Source: Xanthostigma xanthostigma (lineage: Eukaryota; Arthropoda; Insecta; Raphidioptera; Raphidiidae). Taken from it: DNA of 64,000 nucleotides. Made by a program: the position numbers and the translations under genes. The stretch covers positions 56,567,901-56,631,900 of the forward strand of contig OY754465.1 in the NCBI GenBank assembly GCA_963575645.1, written 5' to 3'. The notes below the pieces were generated by a model, which saw nothing but the letters and a program-made list of their open reading frames with translations, made no database searches and was not told the origin of the DNA. Below are positions 31,534-42,140 of this stretch, piece by piece (positions within the stretch are counted from its first letter, which is position 1; each line of letters starts with the position of its first letter).

Positions 31534-32851
31534 TGTTGGAATAGGCATGATGACAGTAGGTATAAAAGAATTAAAGAATAAATTACGTTAAAGAAAAATA
31601 TATTATTTTGAAAGAATTCTAAAAAATAACCCAGTGTTAATATAAATGTTGAGATTAATAAGATTTTTAATAAAATAAAAGTATAAAATTCTCCAATCGG
31701 CCATGTTGACTGAAACATCTGAATGACGTCACGCCTTCTTAAATCAGTAGAGAATATAAACGCTTGAAGTAAATATAATCACCGAGTCGCTTCAATGTTT
31801 GTTGCGATCATTCGCTTCTGCATCATTTAATTAGTTGATTTGTTGTTTATTCGTTGTGATATTTTATAACACTTATGTCATTGGTTATTTTTGAGGTTAT
31901 AGTTAACTTGCAACTAAAGAAAGCCATACTATTATTACTATACTAATTAAGTACCTACTTTTAAGAAAATACTTAATATAAGTCATATCATTAAGTAAAT
32001 TTACATACATTTCTACGAAATACCTCTGCACGACAACTCTATACCCATAAATACAACATATAATGTTAGCTGTCGCTAAGGTGTGACGTCACAAGCGTTT
32101 TCGCGATTACATCAAAATTGAAAGATAAAAATGCAATAATTTGCGTTAAAATTTAATTTATTGCTGAAATAATGTTTTTTTTTTTCGAAAATAGTAGACG
32201 TGTACCTACATTATAGAACAGGATTTCAAAATTTGTCAGCATGCCTATTGGCTGGATTTTTTTGCAAAATAATAACTTAAAAGTTGAGAGCCCGCCCGCC
32301 CGAAAAACAATTAGCAAAAATGTATTATGAGTTGCACCGATGAGACTTGATTTGGGGTACCACAGATTATTGATGTAATTTGTCTGTCGAGGTTCGACTG
32401 TAGTTACCGAAAGGTACGAAGATCCATTTAAAGCGATGTAAAAGCCCAATCAATGTTGTATTAAATCTAAACACGGTGTCGGAGTGAAATCAATCCTTTA
32501 TGTATTATAAATGGTTGGCAGCCGGCTCTTCTATCATTTTAACTCGCTGTTCCGGTCGCTTTCTTTGATCGCTCGCAATTGGGATCCTCTACATGTTATT
32601 TACAAAAAACTAGTTTGGCCTGAAGTTGGAGAACTATCTCCAACGCTATCGATGATTGACATTTTTATAAAGAATACAGAGGATTTCTTTTTTTTAACAC
32701 CGTGTAGAAATCAAATAGACGAACAAATATTTTAAGTAACTTTTATATCAAAACTCAAAAATGAAAGAGAAACAAGCTTTCAAAGTTTTATTAAATTTTA
32801 TCAAATTTTGAGGTCGGTCTTGGCGTTATGTTATGTCACTATGGAAATATG
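31534..32851. other. No gene; weak inverted-end segment at 32467-32706
   Basis: Between 32467 and 32706 AACACGGTGTCGG and TTAACACCGTGTAG could be short inverted ends of a small element, but no duplication supports it. The frames at 31527-31718 and 32153-32449 carry no recognisable motif. Confidence 0.35.
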
Positions 32852-33034
32852 TTATGTCACTATCAAGAAAAATTGTTCGAAGTTGTCGCCATTTTGTTGG
32901 ACACAAAGATGCGTGCGTCGTAGCCATGCTTCTGTCCATGCTTGTAGTAGCGATAAAGGTCTTCCGCGAATTATTCGGGATGCATTTACGAGTCGTGCTA
33001 TCATTTCTTCGCGTGTGTTAATTGGGCTTTTGAA
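32852..33034 (-). pseudogene. Transposase C-terminus, IS630/mariner-like (fragment)
   Basis: The minus-strand frame ending at the stop at 32852-32854 reads SPINTREEMIARLVNASR ... LRRTHLCVQQNGDNFEQFF. The pattern (V/I)xTxEELIARI...RRxxLCxxxxGxxFEqxL is the C-terminal tail of the transposase group represented at 5313-5760 (whose end reads CRACIRCGGAQFEQIL). The DDE core upstream is absent. The overlapping plus-strand frames are shadows. No inverted repeats were found around it. Confidence 0.65.
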
Positions 33035-34075
33035 TTAATTAAATAAAATTTGGAACATTTAATTTGAACGGCTATTTATCTCTTATTTTTGTTGCCTCTG
33101 TTTCGTGACGGTCGCTCGCTCGTTTTCTCTCAGTTCACAGCCTGTTCCGAAGCCTGCATTCAAAATCTTCTAGCAGCACGACCAATTGTTGGTTGTTTTG
33201 TATAACGACCAGGGATCCCATGACTCTCTAGTGATGAGTAAAGGATTCTGTTGAATGCCAGACGAGGGCATGTCGCGATAACGTTTCCAGCACTTTGGCT
33301 GTCGATTGTGTCTTTAGAATGGATTCATCAAACGGACAACTATTCATATATACATACACCGCCTATATTCGGCTTCACACAATGCATTAAACATTACAGA
33401 TATTATATGGCAGGCCGCCGATACGGATTTCAGAACGCGACGTTGTTCTTTTCTTGTCTGTAAAATTATCGCCAATATTACATTAAGTAAACGCAACGAC
33501 GAAATTATTTTCTGAATAGATTGATTAACATTTCCGGTTCATCAAAAGTCTCATTAAATAAAAATAAACAACACGACTCAGGCCTTTCTTTTCCACTGAG
33601 CACTCTAGGGCCCCGCGATCGATAGGGACCCTCTAGCAGTTTCTGCCAGATCACAAAATCTTTATCATAGACGTAGCAACGATTTTATTCTAGGAGGGGC
33701 CAAATCAACTCTACCTACCATTACCAGCTGCCATTTACACATAGTTTGAAAACTGTTCATAGAAGCGAAATCGATCAACACGACTTTCTGGAGAAATTTC
33801 AGGACAAATAAAATATGTAAATTTATCTTGTTATTTCTACGTGAACAATATCTTGCTATATATTTGCAAAAGATGGTGAAACAAAAAACACTGTTTATAG
33901 TGTCATCTTAAGTCAGAGTCTTGCCTGAATTTATGAATTTTTTAATCAATTAAATCAATTATACACACTACGAAATCGCGGGTGAAAGCTAGTTTATTAT
34001 ATGTCAAATGTTTTTTGAAGTTGGTATGTCCCTGTCTTGCAATTGACTGAATCTTTTGAAGTCGGTCAAACTGAT
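33035..34075. other. Unique-looking DNA, no gene supported
   Basis: The region 33100-33470 is of higher complexity (CAGTTCACAGCCTGTTCCG, GGATTTCAGAACGCGACG) and not repeated in the window. It could hold host exon sequence, but neither strand gives a frame I can assign. Near 34010 there is another copy of the ATTGACTGAATCTTT dispersed repeat. Confidence 0.35.
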
Positions 34076-34469
34076 ATACTGCACACGAGGCTGGATTTGC
34101 CGTTAGATTTCTTGCTAGATTTGACTACTAGTTTTCTAGCGCTGGTTTTCTTAATTGCTTTTATGTGCTCGCTTCACACGAGTCGCCTTTTCAAGCTTGT
34201 TTTGAAACAGAGCAAAACGTGTCTGTTGTCAGACTCTGAGCAGAATGGCGCCGTGTTGGTTTGTAGGCGTTTGTTCAAGTCGCCCACGTGGCAAGATTGG
34301 TTTTTGCTCAGAGGAAGTAGCGGACCTAGCAAGAAAAATATAACGCCTGTTCTAATTTTAAAATCTATCTCGCGAGCTAGCAGACGAGCCCGCAGTAACG
34401 TTATTTCCAGCCTCGTACCCAGTCTGCGGGCTAGCAGAAGTCCAAGTAACTAGTAAGTAGTATTTCTAG

Positions 34470-35138
34470 CAAGGCCGTAGCCAGAAATTCACTTCGGGGG
34501 AAGTCGGGCTCTGGACCAGAGACAATAATTAATAACTTTATTTGAAAATAAGCATACATATATTATAATTTTACATAAATACAAATTTAATTAAAAGGCA
34601 GCCGACGTAGATTTTGACGAAAGAGTTTAATGTTTCATTTAATTTATTAACAATACATTACATTTCGATTTTACTCGTTTCGAATAACGTGGAATCCAAT
34701 TATCGTAACACAGATCCGAAAAAAGAGTAGAACATATTTTATGATGAGTATTTAGAAAGAATTCCGAGGCATAAGGATCGAAAACGAAGCAATACTGAGA
34801 TTTTTTTAAACTTGCATTTAATACTAACGTTTCGATACGTTTTGTATCATCTTCAGAGTGTTCAAATGCTGTCACACGTTACGTTACAAAACGTATCGAA
34901 ACGTTAGTATTAAATGCAAGTTTAAAAAAATCTCAGTATTGCTTCATTTTCGATCCTTATGCCACGGAATTCTTTCCAAATACTCATCATTAACTTCAAT
35001 GGATCACAGTTACTCTATTCATTGAATAGAGTCAATCTTCAAGAACATATTTTAGTGAGCGTGTATAAAATGGCGGGTTGGCTAAGGTATTTCGGGGGGC
35101 ATTTGAACCCCCACAACACCCCCCTGCCTACGGCCTGG
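34470..35138. mobile_element. hAT-type MITE with exact duplication ATTTCTAG
   Basis: CAAGGCCGTAGCCAGAAATTC at the left, inverse-like CTGCCTACGGCCTGG at the right, and ATTTCTAG repeated exactly at 34462-34469 and 35139-35146. GGGGG / CCCCC blocks follow the ends. A palindromic repeat (34742-34990) is nested inside, giving three levels of insertion with the outer MITE. Confidence 0.88.
34742..34990. repeat. Palindromic repeat with CTGAAGA...GAAACG boxes
   Basis: The arms with AATACTGAGATTTTTTTAAAC and inverse are about 110 bases. On the minus strand at 34825-34856: CTGAAGATGATACAAAACG then TATCGAAACGTTAG, i.e. a CTGAAGA box, a GATAC/GTATC stem and a GAAAC box. The other arm keeps the stem and GAAAC box but not CTGAAGA. 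The layout recalls hammerhead-type motifs reported in Penelope-like elements. Confidence 0.65.
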
Positions 35139-35167
35139 ATTTCTAGCCTCGTGTGCAGCGGCCTTAA

Positions 35168-35630
35168 TCCTGAGTTCGTGCGAGTCTTGTACTTATACGA
35201 GTAACACTCGCGTATATATTGTATATTGAACTGGATAGGTCGGCTATCTTGTTTAATCAACAGAACGGTCGACAATGGCCATTTCGGTGGTTAATGCCGG
35301 CCACAAAGATCACACTAATGGATCTATTATGTGTATTTTCATTCAACTGTCAGATCCGCTACTTAAAATAGTTCACAAGAATTCCTTTATAATGCACGTA
35401 TAAAGTGTTTTTTTCTTTCTTTTTTATTCTTCACTCACACACTCTTTATCTGCAATAGAGGTATTACTTATTATATGTTAACGTTTATGAAGTGTATATA
35501 TTTATTATTAACAATCAAACTTAGATCGCCTGTATTGATCGATATCTTGACTATTAAAAACTACGTACTTATGTGATTCAACTGCAGTGACGGAGAAGGC
35601 AAACACAATCCCTGTTTCGGATAATAATAA
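35168..35630. other. No recognised feature
   Basis: AT-rich, no convincing frame. Confidence 0.35.
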
Positions 35631-36022
35631 GCCCGTTGCACACGAGGCTAGATTTGACAATTAGTTTTCTAGCGCTGCAGGTTTTCTAGATTGCTTTTAT
35701 GTGCTCGCTTCTGCACACGAGACGTCTTTTTAAGCTTGTTTTGTCGTTGGATCTGGTGCGCGCGCAAAACAAAACGTGTCTGTTGTCTGACTCTGAGCAC
35801 AATGACCCCATGTTGGTTTGTGGGCGTTTGTTCATATCGCCTATCGTGACAAGATATACTGTTTTTGATTGTTTCTTGTTCAGAGCAAGCAGAGGACCTA
35901 GCAAGAAAAATAGTCACTGTTTTAATTTTAAAATCCATCTTGTGAGCTCGCAGCCGACCTCGCAGTGACGTCATTTCCAGCCAGAAGTCCCAGCAGTGTT
36001 TCCAGGTTCGTGTGCAGTGGCC
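35631..36022 (-). mobile_element. TTAA-type MITE family (copy 6)
   Basis: Minus orientation, GCCCGTTGCACACGAGGC at the left and TTCGTGTGCAGTGGCC at the right. CRE TGACGTCA is intact (about 35965); the CCAAT and CACGTG boxes are mutated (TTGTTTC, ATCGTG). Flanks TAA and TTTAG. Several overlapping frames up to 101 residues arise from its higher GC content and are not genes. Confidence 0.78.
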
Positions 36023-36182
36023 TTTAGTGGTGAATTGACGATTTTAGCGTCAACGAAACGAAACCTTTGCCTGCCCCACGTCAATGAGTCGCTAAACCAG
36101 TTGATTTCCTTAACTATAAAGAACGATTGAGGGAATCTGTCAAAAAGAAACCATAGATGTAATTATACAAGTAAAAAATATA

Positions 36183-36535
36183 GTTTAAAAAAAACTAAAA
36201 AACACGCTTTATATCGAGCTAAAAAGTAAAAAATATTTTTTTTAAAATAAGCTTAAAACAATAATGAATAAAAAATACAAGTATGTATTATTGTGAAAAA
36301 AGCGTGGGGCGCTCGATGTACGAAAATGTCGAACAAAGCGTCCCACGCTTTTTTCACAATAATATTTGTATTTTTTATTCATTATTGTTTTAAGCTTAAT
36401 TTTTTACTTTTTAGTTCGATATAAAGCGTGTTTTTTAGTTTTTTTTAAACTATATTTATTTTTCACTTTTTAGTTTGATATAAAGCGTGTTTTTAGGTTT
36501 TTTTAAACTATATTTATTTTCCACTTTTTAGTTCA
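36183..36535. repeat. Foldback with tandemly repeated right arm
   Basis: The left arm (AGTTTAAAAAAAACTAAAAA, ACACGCTTTATATCGAG) is inverted on the right, where the outer unit of about 62 bases is present about two and a half times (36405-36530). The inner hairpin around 36290-36362 has GTGAAAAAAGCGTGG and its inverse. A related foldback is at 45059-45366. Confidence 0.75.
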
Positions 36536-36579
36536 ATTTATTGTCAAAAATTTGCCGAAAAAAAACAATTTTTTTTTCG

Positions 36580-36672
36580 GCGTGGACGGGATTAGAATCC
36601 ACGACCGGTGAATCCGAGAGTTGACGTCAGCGAAGACTAGCGCCTTAGACCGCTTGGTCAACGATTGCTCTT
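36580..36672 (-). pseudogene. Type-II tRNA-like (Leu/Ser-like) relic
   Basis: The minus strand reads GACCAAGCGGTCTAAGGCGC (close to an A box with the long D-loop of tRNA-Leu/Ser), then about 45 bases, then GTCGTGGATTCTAATCCCG (B-box-like) and CACGCCG. The anticodon stem cannot be paired cleanly, so no isotype is assigned. It lies next to the foldback and may be the head of a SINE. Confidence 0.55.
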
Positions 36673-37377
36673 ACAGTAGTGGCATAACATACTAACAGTA
36701 ATAAACCACTTGCTGTAGTCCAAACGAGATTACAAACAAACATACATACTTACATACATACATGCAAACTTACAAGTGAGACTAATAAAAAACGTGTAAA
36801 AAATAGTGACTGTAGTCGTATAACAGCCGTTACTCGATGTAAATTAATGGTGCAACTTGCCCCATACTGCTGTTACAACTTGCCCTAAAGTACGATTTTG
36901 ATTTTTTTCTTGCGATTTATAAAGAATAGGAATGAATTTGAACGAGGATTAATAATAAAAATTCGTAACTAAATAATTTCTCTCGTTAACTGTTAATATA
37001 CAGAATAAGAAAAGTGAATTATAGACGTGCGAAAACTACGGTCATTAGCGTCTAATTTCAACACAAAACATCCATGAGGGAATGTGGGATTCAAACCCAC
37101 CACAATTTGATCCAAAAGCTGTCCCCAGTTTAACCCTTTGGAATCGATGTAAACATGGCCTTATATTTACTTTATACATTGTTACCCTTTTTTATGTAAT
37201 TAACTGATAAATTGTTACGCCACTGCAACTGTTAGGATACCGTGGATTGATCAGTATAATGTTATACAATACTGCATGCGTACAACTTGTATGAGCATAT
37301 AATATACTTGTGGTTGAAAATAGGGAACTCAAACATTTTCAACATGAACAACGATGTCAAATACGTATATCATACTG
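36673..37377. other. No recognised gene
   Basis: A short ACATACATACTTACATACAT run lies at about 36740. At about 37086 GGATTCAAACCCACCAC resembles a B box on the minus strand, but no A box is found. Confidence 0.35.
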
Positions 37378-37381
37378 TTAA

Positions 37382-37535
37382 GGCCGGTGCACACGAGACT
37401 AGAAACATTGCTTGAACTTCTGCTGGTCAGTAGGCTGAGTACGAAGCTGGAAATAACGTCACTACGGGCTCACCTGCTAGCTCACAAGATAGTTTTTAAA
37501 TTAGAACAGGGTCTATTTTTCTTGCTACGACTCAT
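37382..37535 (+). mobile_element. TTAA-flanked MITE (copy 7), 5' part only
   Basis: After TTAA (37378-37381) comes GGCCGGTGCACACGAGAC. Family sequence continues to CTATTTTTCTTGCTA and then breaks. Eight bases further another copy of the same family begins. The CRE is mutated (TAACGTCA). Confidence 0.75.
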
Positions 37536-37542
37536 ATGTAAA

Positions 37543-37982
37543 GGCCGCTGCACACGAGGCTGGAAACACTGTTTGGACTTCTGCTGACCGGCAGGCTGGA
37601 TACAAAGCTGAAAATGACGTCACTGCGAGTTCGCCTGCTAGATCTCAAGATAGATTTTGAAAATTAGAACAGGGGCTATTTTGTTCTTGCCAGGTCCTCT
37701 GCTTGCTCTGAGCAAGAACCAATCAGGGAGTAGTATCTTGTCACGTGGGCGACTTGAAAAAACGCCAACAAACAAACACTATGCCATATAGTGTGTGTTT
37801 TGTTCAGAGACAATAAACATGCACTTTTGTTACCGTTCTATCACTGCGCGCGCACCGAATCTACCTGCAGAGCAAGCTTGTAAAGACGTCTCGTGTGAAG
37901 CGAGCACATAATAGCAATTAAGAAAACTAGTAGTGAAATCTAGCAAGGAACCTAGCGGCAAATCCAGCCTCGTGTGCAGCGA
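37543..37982 (+). mobile_element. TTAA-type MITE family (copy 8), near full length
   Basis: GGCCGCTGCACACGAGGCTGG to CCAGCCTCGTGTGCAGC, about 440 bases, the best full-length reference in the window. CRE TGACGTCA (about 37616), CCAATCAG (about 37719) and CACGTG (about 37743) are all intact. Flanks GTAAA and GAACTTTA, so no exact TTAA pair. Confidence 0.85.
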
Positions 37983-38301
37983 ACTTTATTTTTCGTCTTG
38001 ATCACCGAATTAAACATACCTATCTGTAGCTAAAGATCTATTGGTTTTTAGGCTATGCGCCCATGGACACTTTTTCTTAGTGACCTTTATACTATAAAAT
38101 AAACCAATTTCGATCAATTTAAGCGAGAACCAAATGCCATAAGGTTTGTGCGGGGTCGTTTGTACAACTCATGTGATTTTGTCCTCGTATTTATTTATCG
38201 TGTAAATTTCCCGTATACTTTTATTCTATAGTATAGGAATAAAACCGCAATCTAACCATTAGGGTGCAAACATATACTTCTGTATTTTTTTAAGCCGTAA
38301 G
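37983..38301. repeat. Dispersed repeat (copy also at 17105-17240)
   Basis: GTAGCTAAAGATCTATTGG, CATGGACACTTTTTCTTAG and CATAAGGTTTGTGCGG recur at 17105-17240 in the same orientation. Probably the body of a non-autonomous element. No coding sequence. Confidence 0.5.
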
Positions 38302-38398
38302 CACTGGCGTATCCAGAAAGGCAAAACAAGCACGGGGGTTCCGGCTTAAGAAATTTTTAATTTGCCCCCTCCTGGGCCAAAAGCTGGGTACGCCCATG
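38302..38398. mobile_element. Very short hAT-like MITE
   Basis: CACTGGCGTATCCAGAAAG and inverse-like AGCTGGGTACGCCCATG, 97 bases. TIRs of this CACTGGCGTA type belong to hAT MITEs, but no 8-base duplication is seen. Confidence 0.5.
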
Positions 38399-39018
38399 TT
38401 AACGTCATAGAAAAAGACAAGAGATACTTTCTTTAGATTGAATGCAAGTACATCAACCAATGTTATCATCGGAGAAATCAGGGAATTACATCGAAGAAAG
38501 AGACGCAGATATATTTTTGATACGCTTTGTTGCCTTCACTCACTGCAAATTGAGTAGATAGATAATGATTCATATAGTAAATTATTAAATATATGAAATT
38601 TCCGATCGCCTGTAGATGCGTACACTTTCGGCAGATTGGATTACCCTTTTGATGGCGCGCATACAACGGATTGATAATATGATCTTTTAGGTCATCTTTT
38701 TATACTTGCTATAAAGATTTTCACCGATTTCTATGGAAGATATCTTAAAAGGTAAATGATATTTAATATATCGTAGGTATTATAGACTACTTTTTTTCAT
38801 GTACAACTTTATGCACCGTAAACGTGCAATGTCATACGGTTCAAACGCTTCGTAAACATCTTAAAACATAATAACAGTCTTAGCCCCCCCCCTTTTTTTA
38901 ACAATAGTTACTACTTTGCGGTTATTACAATTTCTCTCATTTGTGCTGGGTATAGCAGAAAGGATTGTCAAAAAAATTGATTTGACAATGACCTCATCAT
39001 GTGATTATATAATTACAA
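38399..39018. other. No recognised feature
   Basis: No convincing frame. A TTGTCAAAAAAATTGATTTGAC stretch at 38967 matches 23950 in inverse form. Confidence 0.35.
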
Positions 39019-39638
39019 CTAGCGGTCCCGCCCGGTTTCACCCGGGTGTAAAAGAACGAATGGGGAAGGGAGGAACATGAGTACACACATATTTTATCTT
39101 AGTTTACCGAGATGAATGTTGTGTCCTTTCATGATGATCGGAGTTACCGTTCAAAAGCTTTTGTCGATAAAAAGCAGTATTTATACTTTTTTTAAACTAA
39201 TATTTTTTTTAATTAATTAAATAAAATTAAAATAAATTTAAATGTAAGCCTTAGAAGAAAGCAATGTAGAAAATAAAAAAAAAATAAAAATATTTTCGCC
39301 CAACTTGGGGCTCGAACCCACGACCCTGATATTGACAGTCGCATGCTCTACCGATTGAGCCATACGACGTTGTGTGCTGACAACGCTAATATTAGTATAC
39401 CTATTTAGTTAGTGCATTTCACCTGAATAGAAGCTTATTTTTGAGATACTTTTTGCAACATTTTTCATTAAAGCTCCGCTCCTAATGGTCGTAGCGTAAT
39501 ATTATATAGCCTATAGCCTTCCTCGATAAATGGGCTATCCAACAAAAAAAATTTTTTTTTTCAATTTGAACCAGTAGTTCCTGAGATTAGCGCGTTCAAA
39601 CAAACACACTCTTCAGCTTTATATATTATTAGTATAGA
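39019..39638 (-). mobile_element. Helitron family A, long form with tRNA-like module
   Basis: The minus strand starts A|TCTATACTAATAATATATAA and ends CGGGCGGGACCGCTAG|T with the GC hairpin upstream. Same order as the copy at 6951 (97% alike by eye in the middle). It contains the tRNA-like module at 39298-39371. Confidence 0.88.
39298..39371 (-). pseudogene. tRNA-Lys-like module inside Helitron A (best preserved)
   Basis: Minus strand: ATGGCTCAATCGGTAGAGC (A box), CATGCGACTGTCAATATCAG (anticodon position GTC), GTCGTGGGTTCGAGCCCC (B box), AAGTTGGGCG. The 3' half is almost exactly tRNA-Lys; the 5' acceptor strand is lost. Confidence 0.78.
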
Positions 39639-39788
39639 TTACTCAACATCATGTCACATTAGGATAATAGGGCCCCTATGACCTTGACAGAGCACTATTT
39701 TGTTAGAATTTGTTAGAAAGTAGATAAGCAAGGTTCCAAGTTTATTTTTATTTCTTTACAGTCGCATTAAATGAATAGATAATCTATA

Positions 39789-39922
39789 TCTATACTAATA
39801 TATAAAGCTGAAGAGTTTGTTTGTTTGGTTGAACGCGCTAATCTCGGGGACTACTGGTTCAAATTGAAAAATGATTTTTTTGTTGGATAGTTCATTTAAC
39901 GAGGTAGGCTATAGGCTATACA
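39789..39922 (+). mobile_element. Helitron family A, 5' fragment
   Basis: A|TCTATACTAATATATAAAGC, GTTTGTTTGG, GAACGCGCTAATCTCG, then breaks after GGCTATAGGCTATA into dispersed repeat D. It lies 150 bases from, and opposite to, the copy at 39019. Confidence 0.82.
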
Positions 39923-39925
39923 TCA

Positions 39926-40040
39926 TTATAAGAGATATATTCTTTTACGCATGCGCCGATGTTCCCCAAAAACAATAGGCCACTTCATATTTGCATATCA
40001 AACATCCTCCCAAAATTTGGTTTCAATCCGCTTATCCTTG
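39926..40040 (-). repeat. Dispersed repeat D, short copy
   Basis: ACGCATGCGCCGATGTTCC, CCAAAAACAATAGGCCAC and CCAAAATTTGGTTTCAATCC are the inverse of the segment at 24195-24290. Confidence 0.6.
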
Positions 40041-40438
40041 GTGTCGGAATGATAAGAAATGTCAAAAGTGACGTTTGCAACTGTCAAAGTATTATGTTCT
40101 AATAATAATTAGTTATTCCAATACTTAACTTAGAAGGCGTTGCATTTCACAAAATACTAATGTCAAAAAATTGAATTAAACATTAGAAATGCAGCCGTTT
40201 TCATGTTAAGACAAGACATACGTTCTCTTCTAATTTCCATGTACGGCAAACAAAGACGACCGACCGCGTCGCGCCATGCATTAGACAACATTGCATTTAT
40301 ACAGCTATTTTTCTATATAAATTTGTATAAAAAAACTGTTTAGGCAAATTCTGTTATACGAAATCTATGTAAAATGTTCTCCTCTTTCGTTTAAGACTGG
40401 TTTCAAACCGATCTAATTTAAATTGAGCGAGAAATTAG

Positions 40439-40606
40439 CAAAAAGCACGCACAGGGTCAGGCGGAACGTTACGCGTTAGGAACGTTACGCGTTACGAACG
40501 TTAGGAACGTTACGCGTTAGGAACGTTACACTTTTTCGTGCATGCAGCTGGTGTTTTATCAATTTATAAGATTGGTGATTCATCAATTTATAAGACGTTA
40601 TCACGT
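40439..40606. repeat. Dispersed repeat I with expanded GTTACGCGTTAGGAAC units
   Basis: CACGCACAGGGTCAGGCGG, then about four imperfect units of GGAACGTTACGCGTTA (40459-40527), then TTTTTCGTGCATGCAGC and the two TATAAGA segments. The copy at 30879 has only one unit, so the tandem expansion is specific to this copy. Confidence 0.65.
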
Positions 40607-41179
40607 CAATAATAAAATTATAAATCAATATTTCACTAGATGACGTTTCGATCCGGATTTGAGTACCAATTTCATCTATCGAAAAATAACAAATATCCCA
40701 GACTGTTGTGGTGGTCTCAAAACAAATAGACATTGCAAGTTGTATAAATTTATTTATCGTATTTTTTCAACGGTCTATAGACTATATATTAGGTATTTAA
40801 TTTTATAAATGTCTCTAGTTTCGCGCGTTCTAAATATCAAATATTGAAGTTGTCAGATTTAAAAGTTGTTGTTTGGTGCGCTAATGTACTAAACAAAAGG
40901 TGAATACGTGCACAACTGATTGCTGATCAATAATCAATATACCTAATAGATATATAAAGCCTGGTGTACACAGTGATTTTACTTTATTACTAAACATCAA
41001 ACTACAGTTCAGAAATAGAATTGAGACTCGTCATTATAGTACGGTTTGCTTAATGGAGCGGCGAAGCACTGAAACAATGTAAAGTATACCCGCCCTACGC
41101 ATGAAAGATGTGTCGTTTATATTTATATTTACAGAAACATAATTATGAGACATAAAAGTAACCTAAAAATAAGTAAAAC

Positions 41180-41333
41180 TCATTCAAGCGTTGCTCGCGA
41201 TGGTGCTCACAAGGTCATGATTCGAATATTATAATATAGGTACAACAAACTACCAGAAGAAATAATAAAAAACAATATTTATGAAAACTCAAATCCAGCC
41301 TAAAAAAATTTTGGTATCAAAAAATTATTATAG
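41180..41333 (+). pseudogene. LINE reverse-transcriptase C-terminus (second remnant)
   Basis: The frame around 41241 reads YNKLPEEIIKNNIYENSN, stop, then KNFGIKKLL. YNKLPxEIKN...FKxxLKxLL is the usual end of many LINE reverse transcriptases. Upstream HKVMIRIL and a stop fit the same frame. Too decayed for clade assignment; the 3' tail is not distinct. Confidence 0.5.
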
Positions 41334-41386
41334 TGTATCATTGTATACAGTAATTGAATATCACTATCGTGTAAATGAATTTTCTT

Positions 41387-41520
41387 CATACCTCGATCGA
41401 AAGTCTATATTTTCGGCATCAATTGTAAGGCAGAAAGTCTAACATTTACGCATTGATGAGATTACACGCACTTATGCGGGAAGTACCTACATACGTTATA
41501 ACCTATCAACTGTTGTTTAG
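41387..41520. repeat. Dispersed repeat F
   Basis: TTTCGGCATCAATTGTAAGG, CAGAAAGTCTAACATTTACG and CTATCAACTGTTGTTTAG also occur in inverse form at 48196-48330 and, for the first half, at 59528-59590. Confidence 0.6.
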
Positions 41521-41704
41521 ATGTCGTTTCCATATAGCAACCCTATTACATTTTAGCTAATAGTCGCGAACAGCTGTCATTCGTGTTTTTAAGTAAAAAC
41601 TTAATGCTGCTTGCTTGGAATGTATCTGTGTTTCTGTATAATCAATAACTAATTAATGTATTTAATAAGCGTACTTACGACCGAAGTATGAAGAAAATAG
41701 TATA

Positions 41705-41802
41705 CACCACACTGGCCGAAAGTTTGATACCTTGCTTCGCCTCAGATATTATGGCGCGCAAGGGAAGAATATCAAACTTTCGGCCCTTGTGGTGTAATAT
41801 AG
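41705..41802. repeat. Small foldback
   Basis: CACCACACTGGCCGAAAGTTTGAT and its inverse flank about 40 bases. It has ATATTATGGCGCGCAAGG in the loop. Confidence 0.6.
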
Positions 41803-42140
41803 GTACTATACCATTTGTTTCAACATATTTATGCAAACTTACACTATTCGATGTTGCGTCTATTACTGATTAATGACGTTTGCATGAACTAGGCTTAAGT
41901 AAATGGCTCTTTCGTTACGTGATAACTTACGAGTTTAATTGAATTATAGATCATTATCGTACCTGTATGTGTTATGCACTTTAACGAACAACAAAGCAAA
42001 CCTAATAGATTAAAATCATCAAATAAGAGAGCGTGGACACTGACCAATCTCATTAATAAGCGCGTATTACTTTTATAGAGATCGATACATTTTACTTTAA
42101 TTCACTATGTTTATCGATATTTTTCCTTATATCTATCTCT

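Larger units (their letters stand above)
34076..35163 (-). mobile_element. TTAA-flanked MITE (copy 5), split by a hAT element
   Basis: Minus orientation. Left end ACTGCACACGAGGCTGG is degenerate; right end CCTCGTGTGCAGCGGCC is followed by TTAA (35164-35167). CCAAT (inverse GATTGGTT) and CACGTG are intact, CRE is mutated (TAACGTTA). It is split at ATTTCTAG by a 669-base hAT element. The 138-residue frame at 34037-34453 reads through the MITE and is not a gene. Confidence 0.82.

Noticed and set aside
32467..32706. Small element with ACACGGTGT ends
   Set aside because: The inverted match is only about 10 bases and partly self-complementary, with no target duplication.
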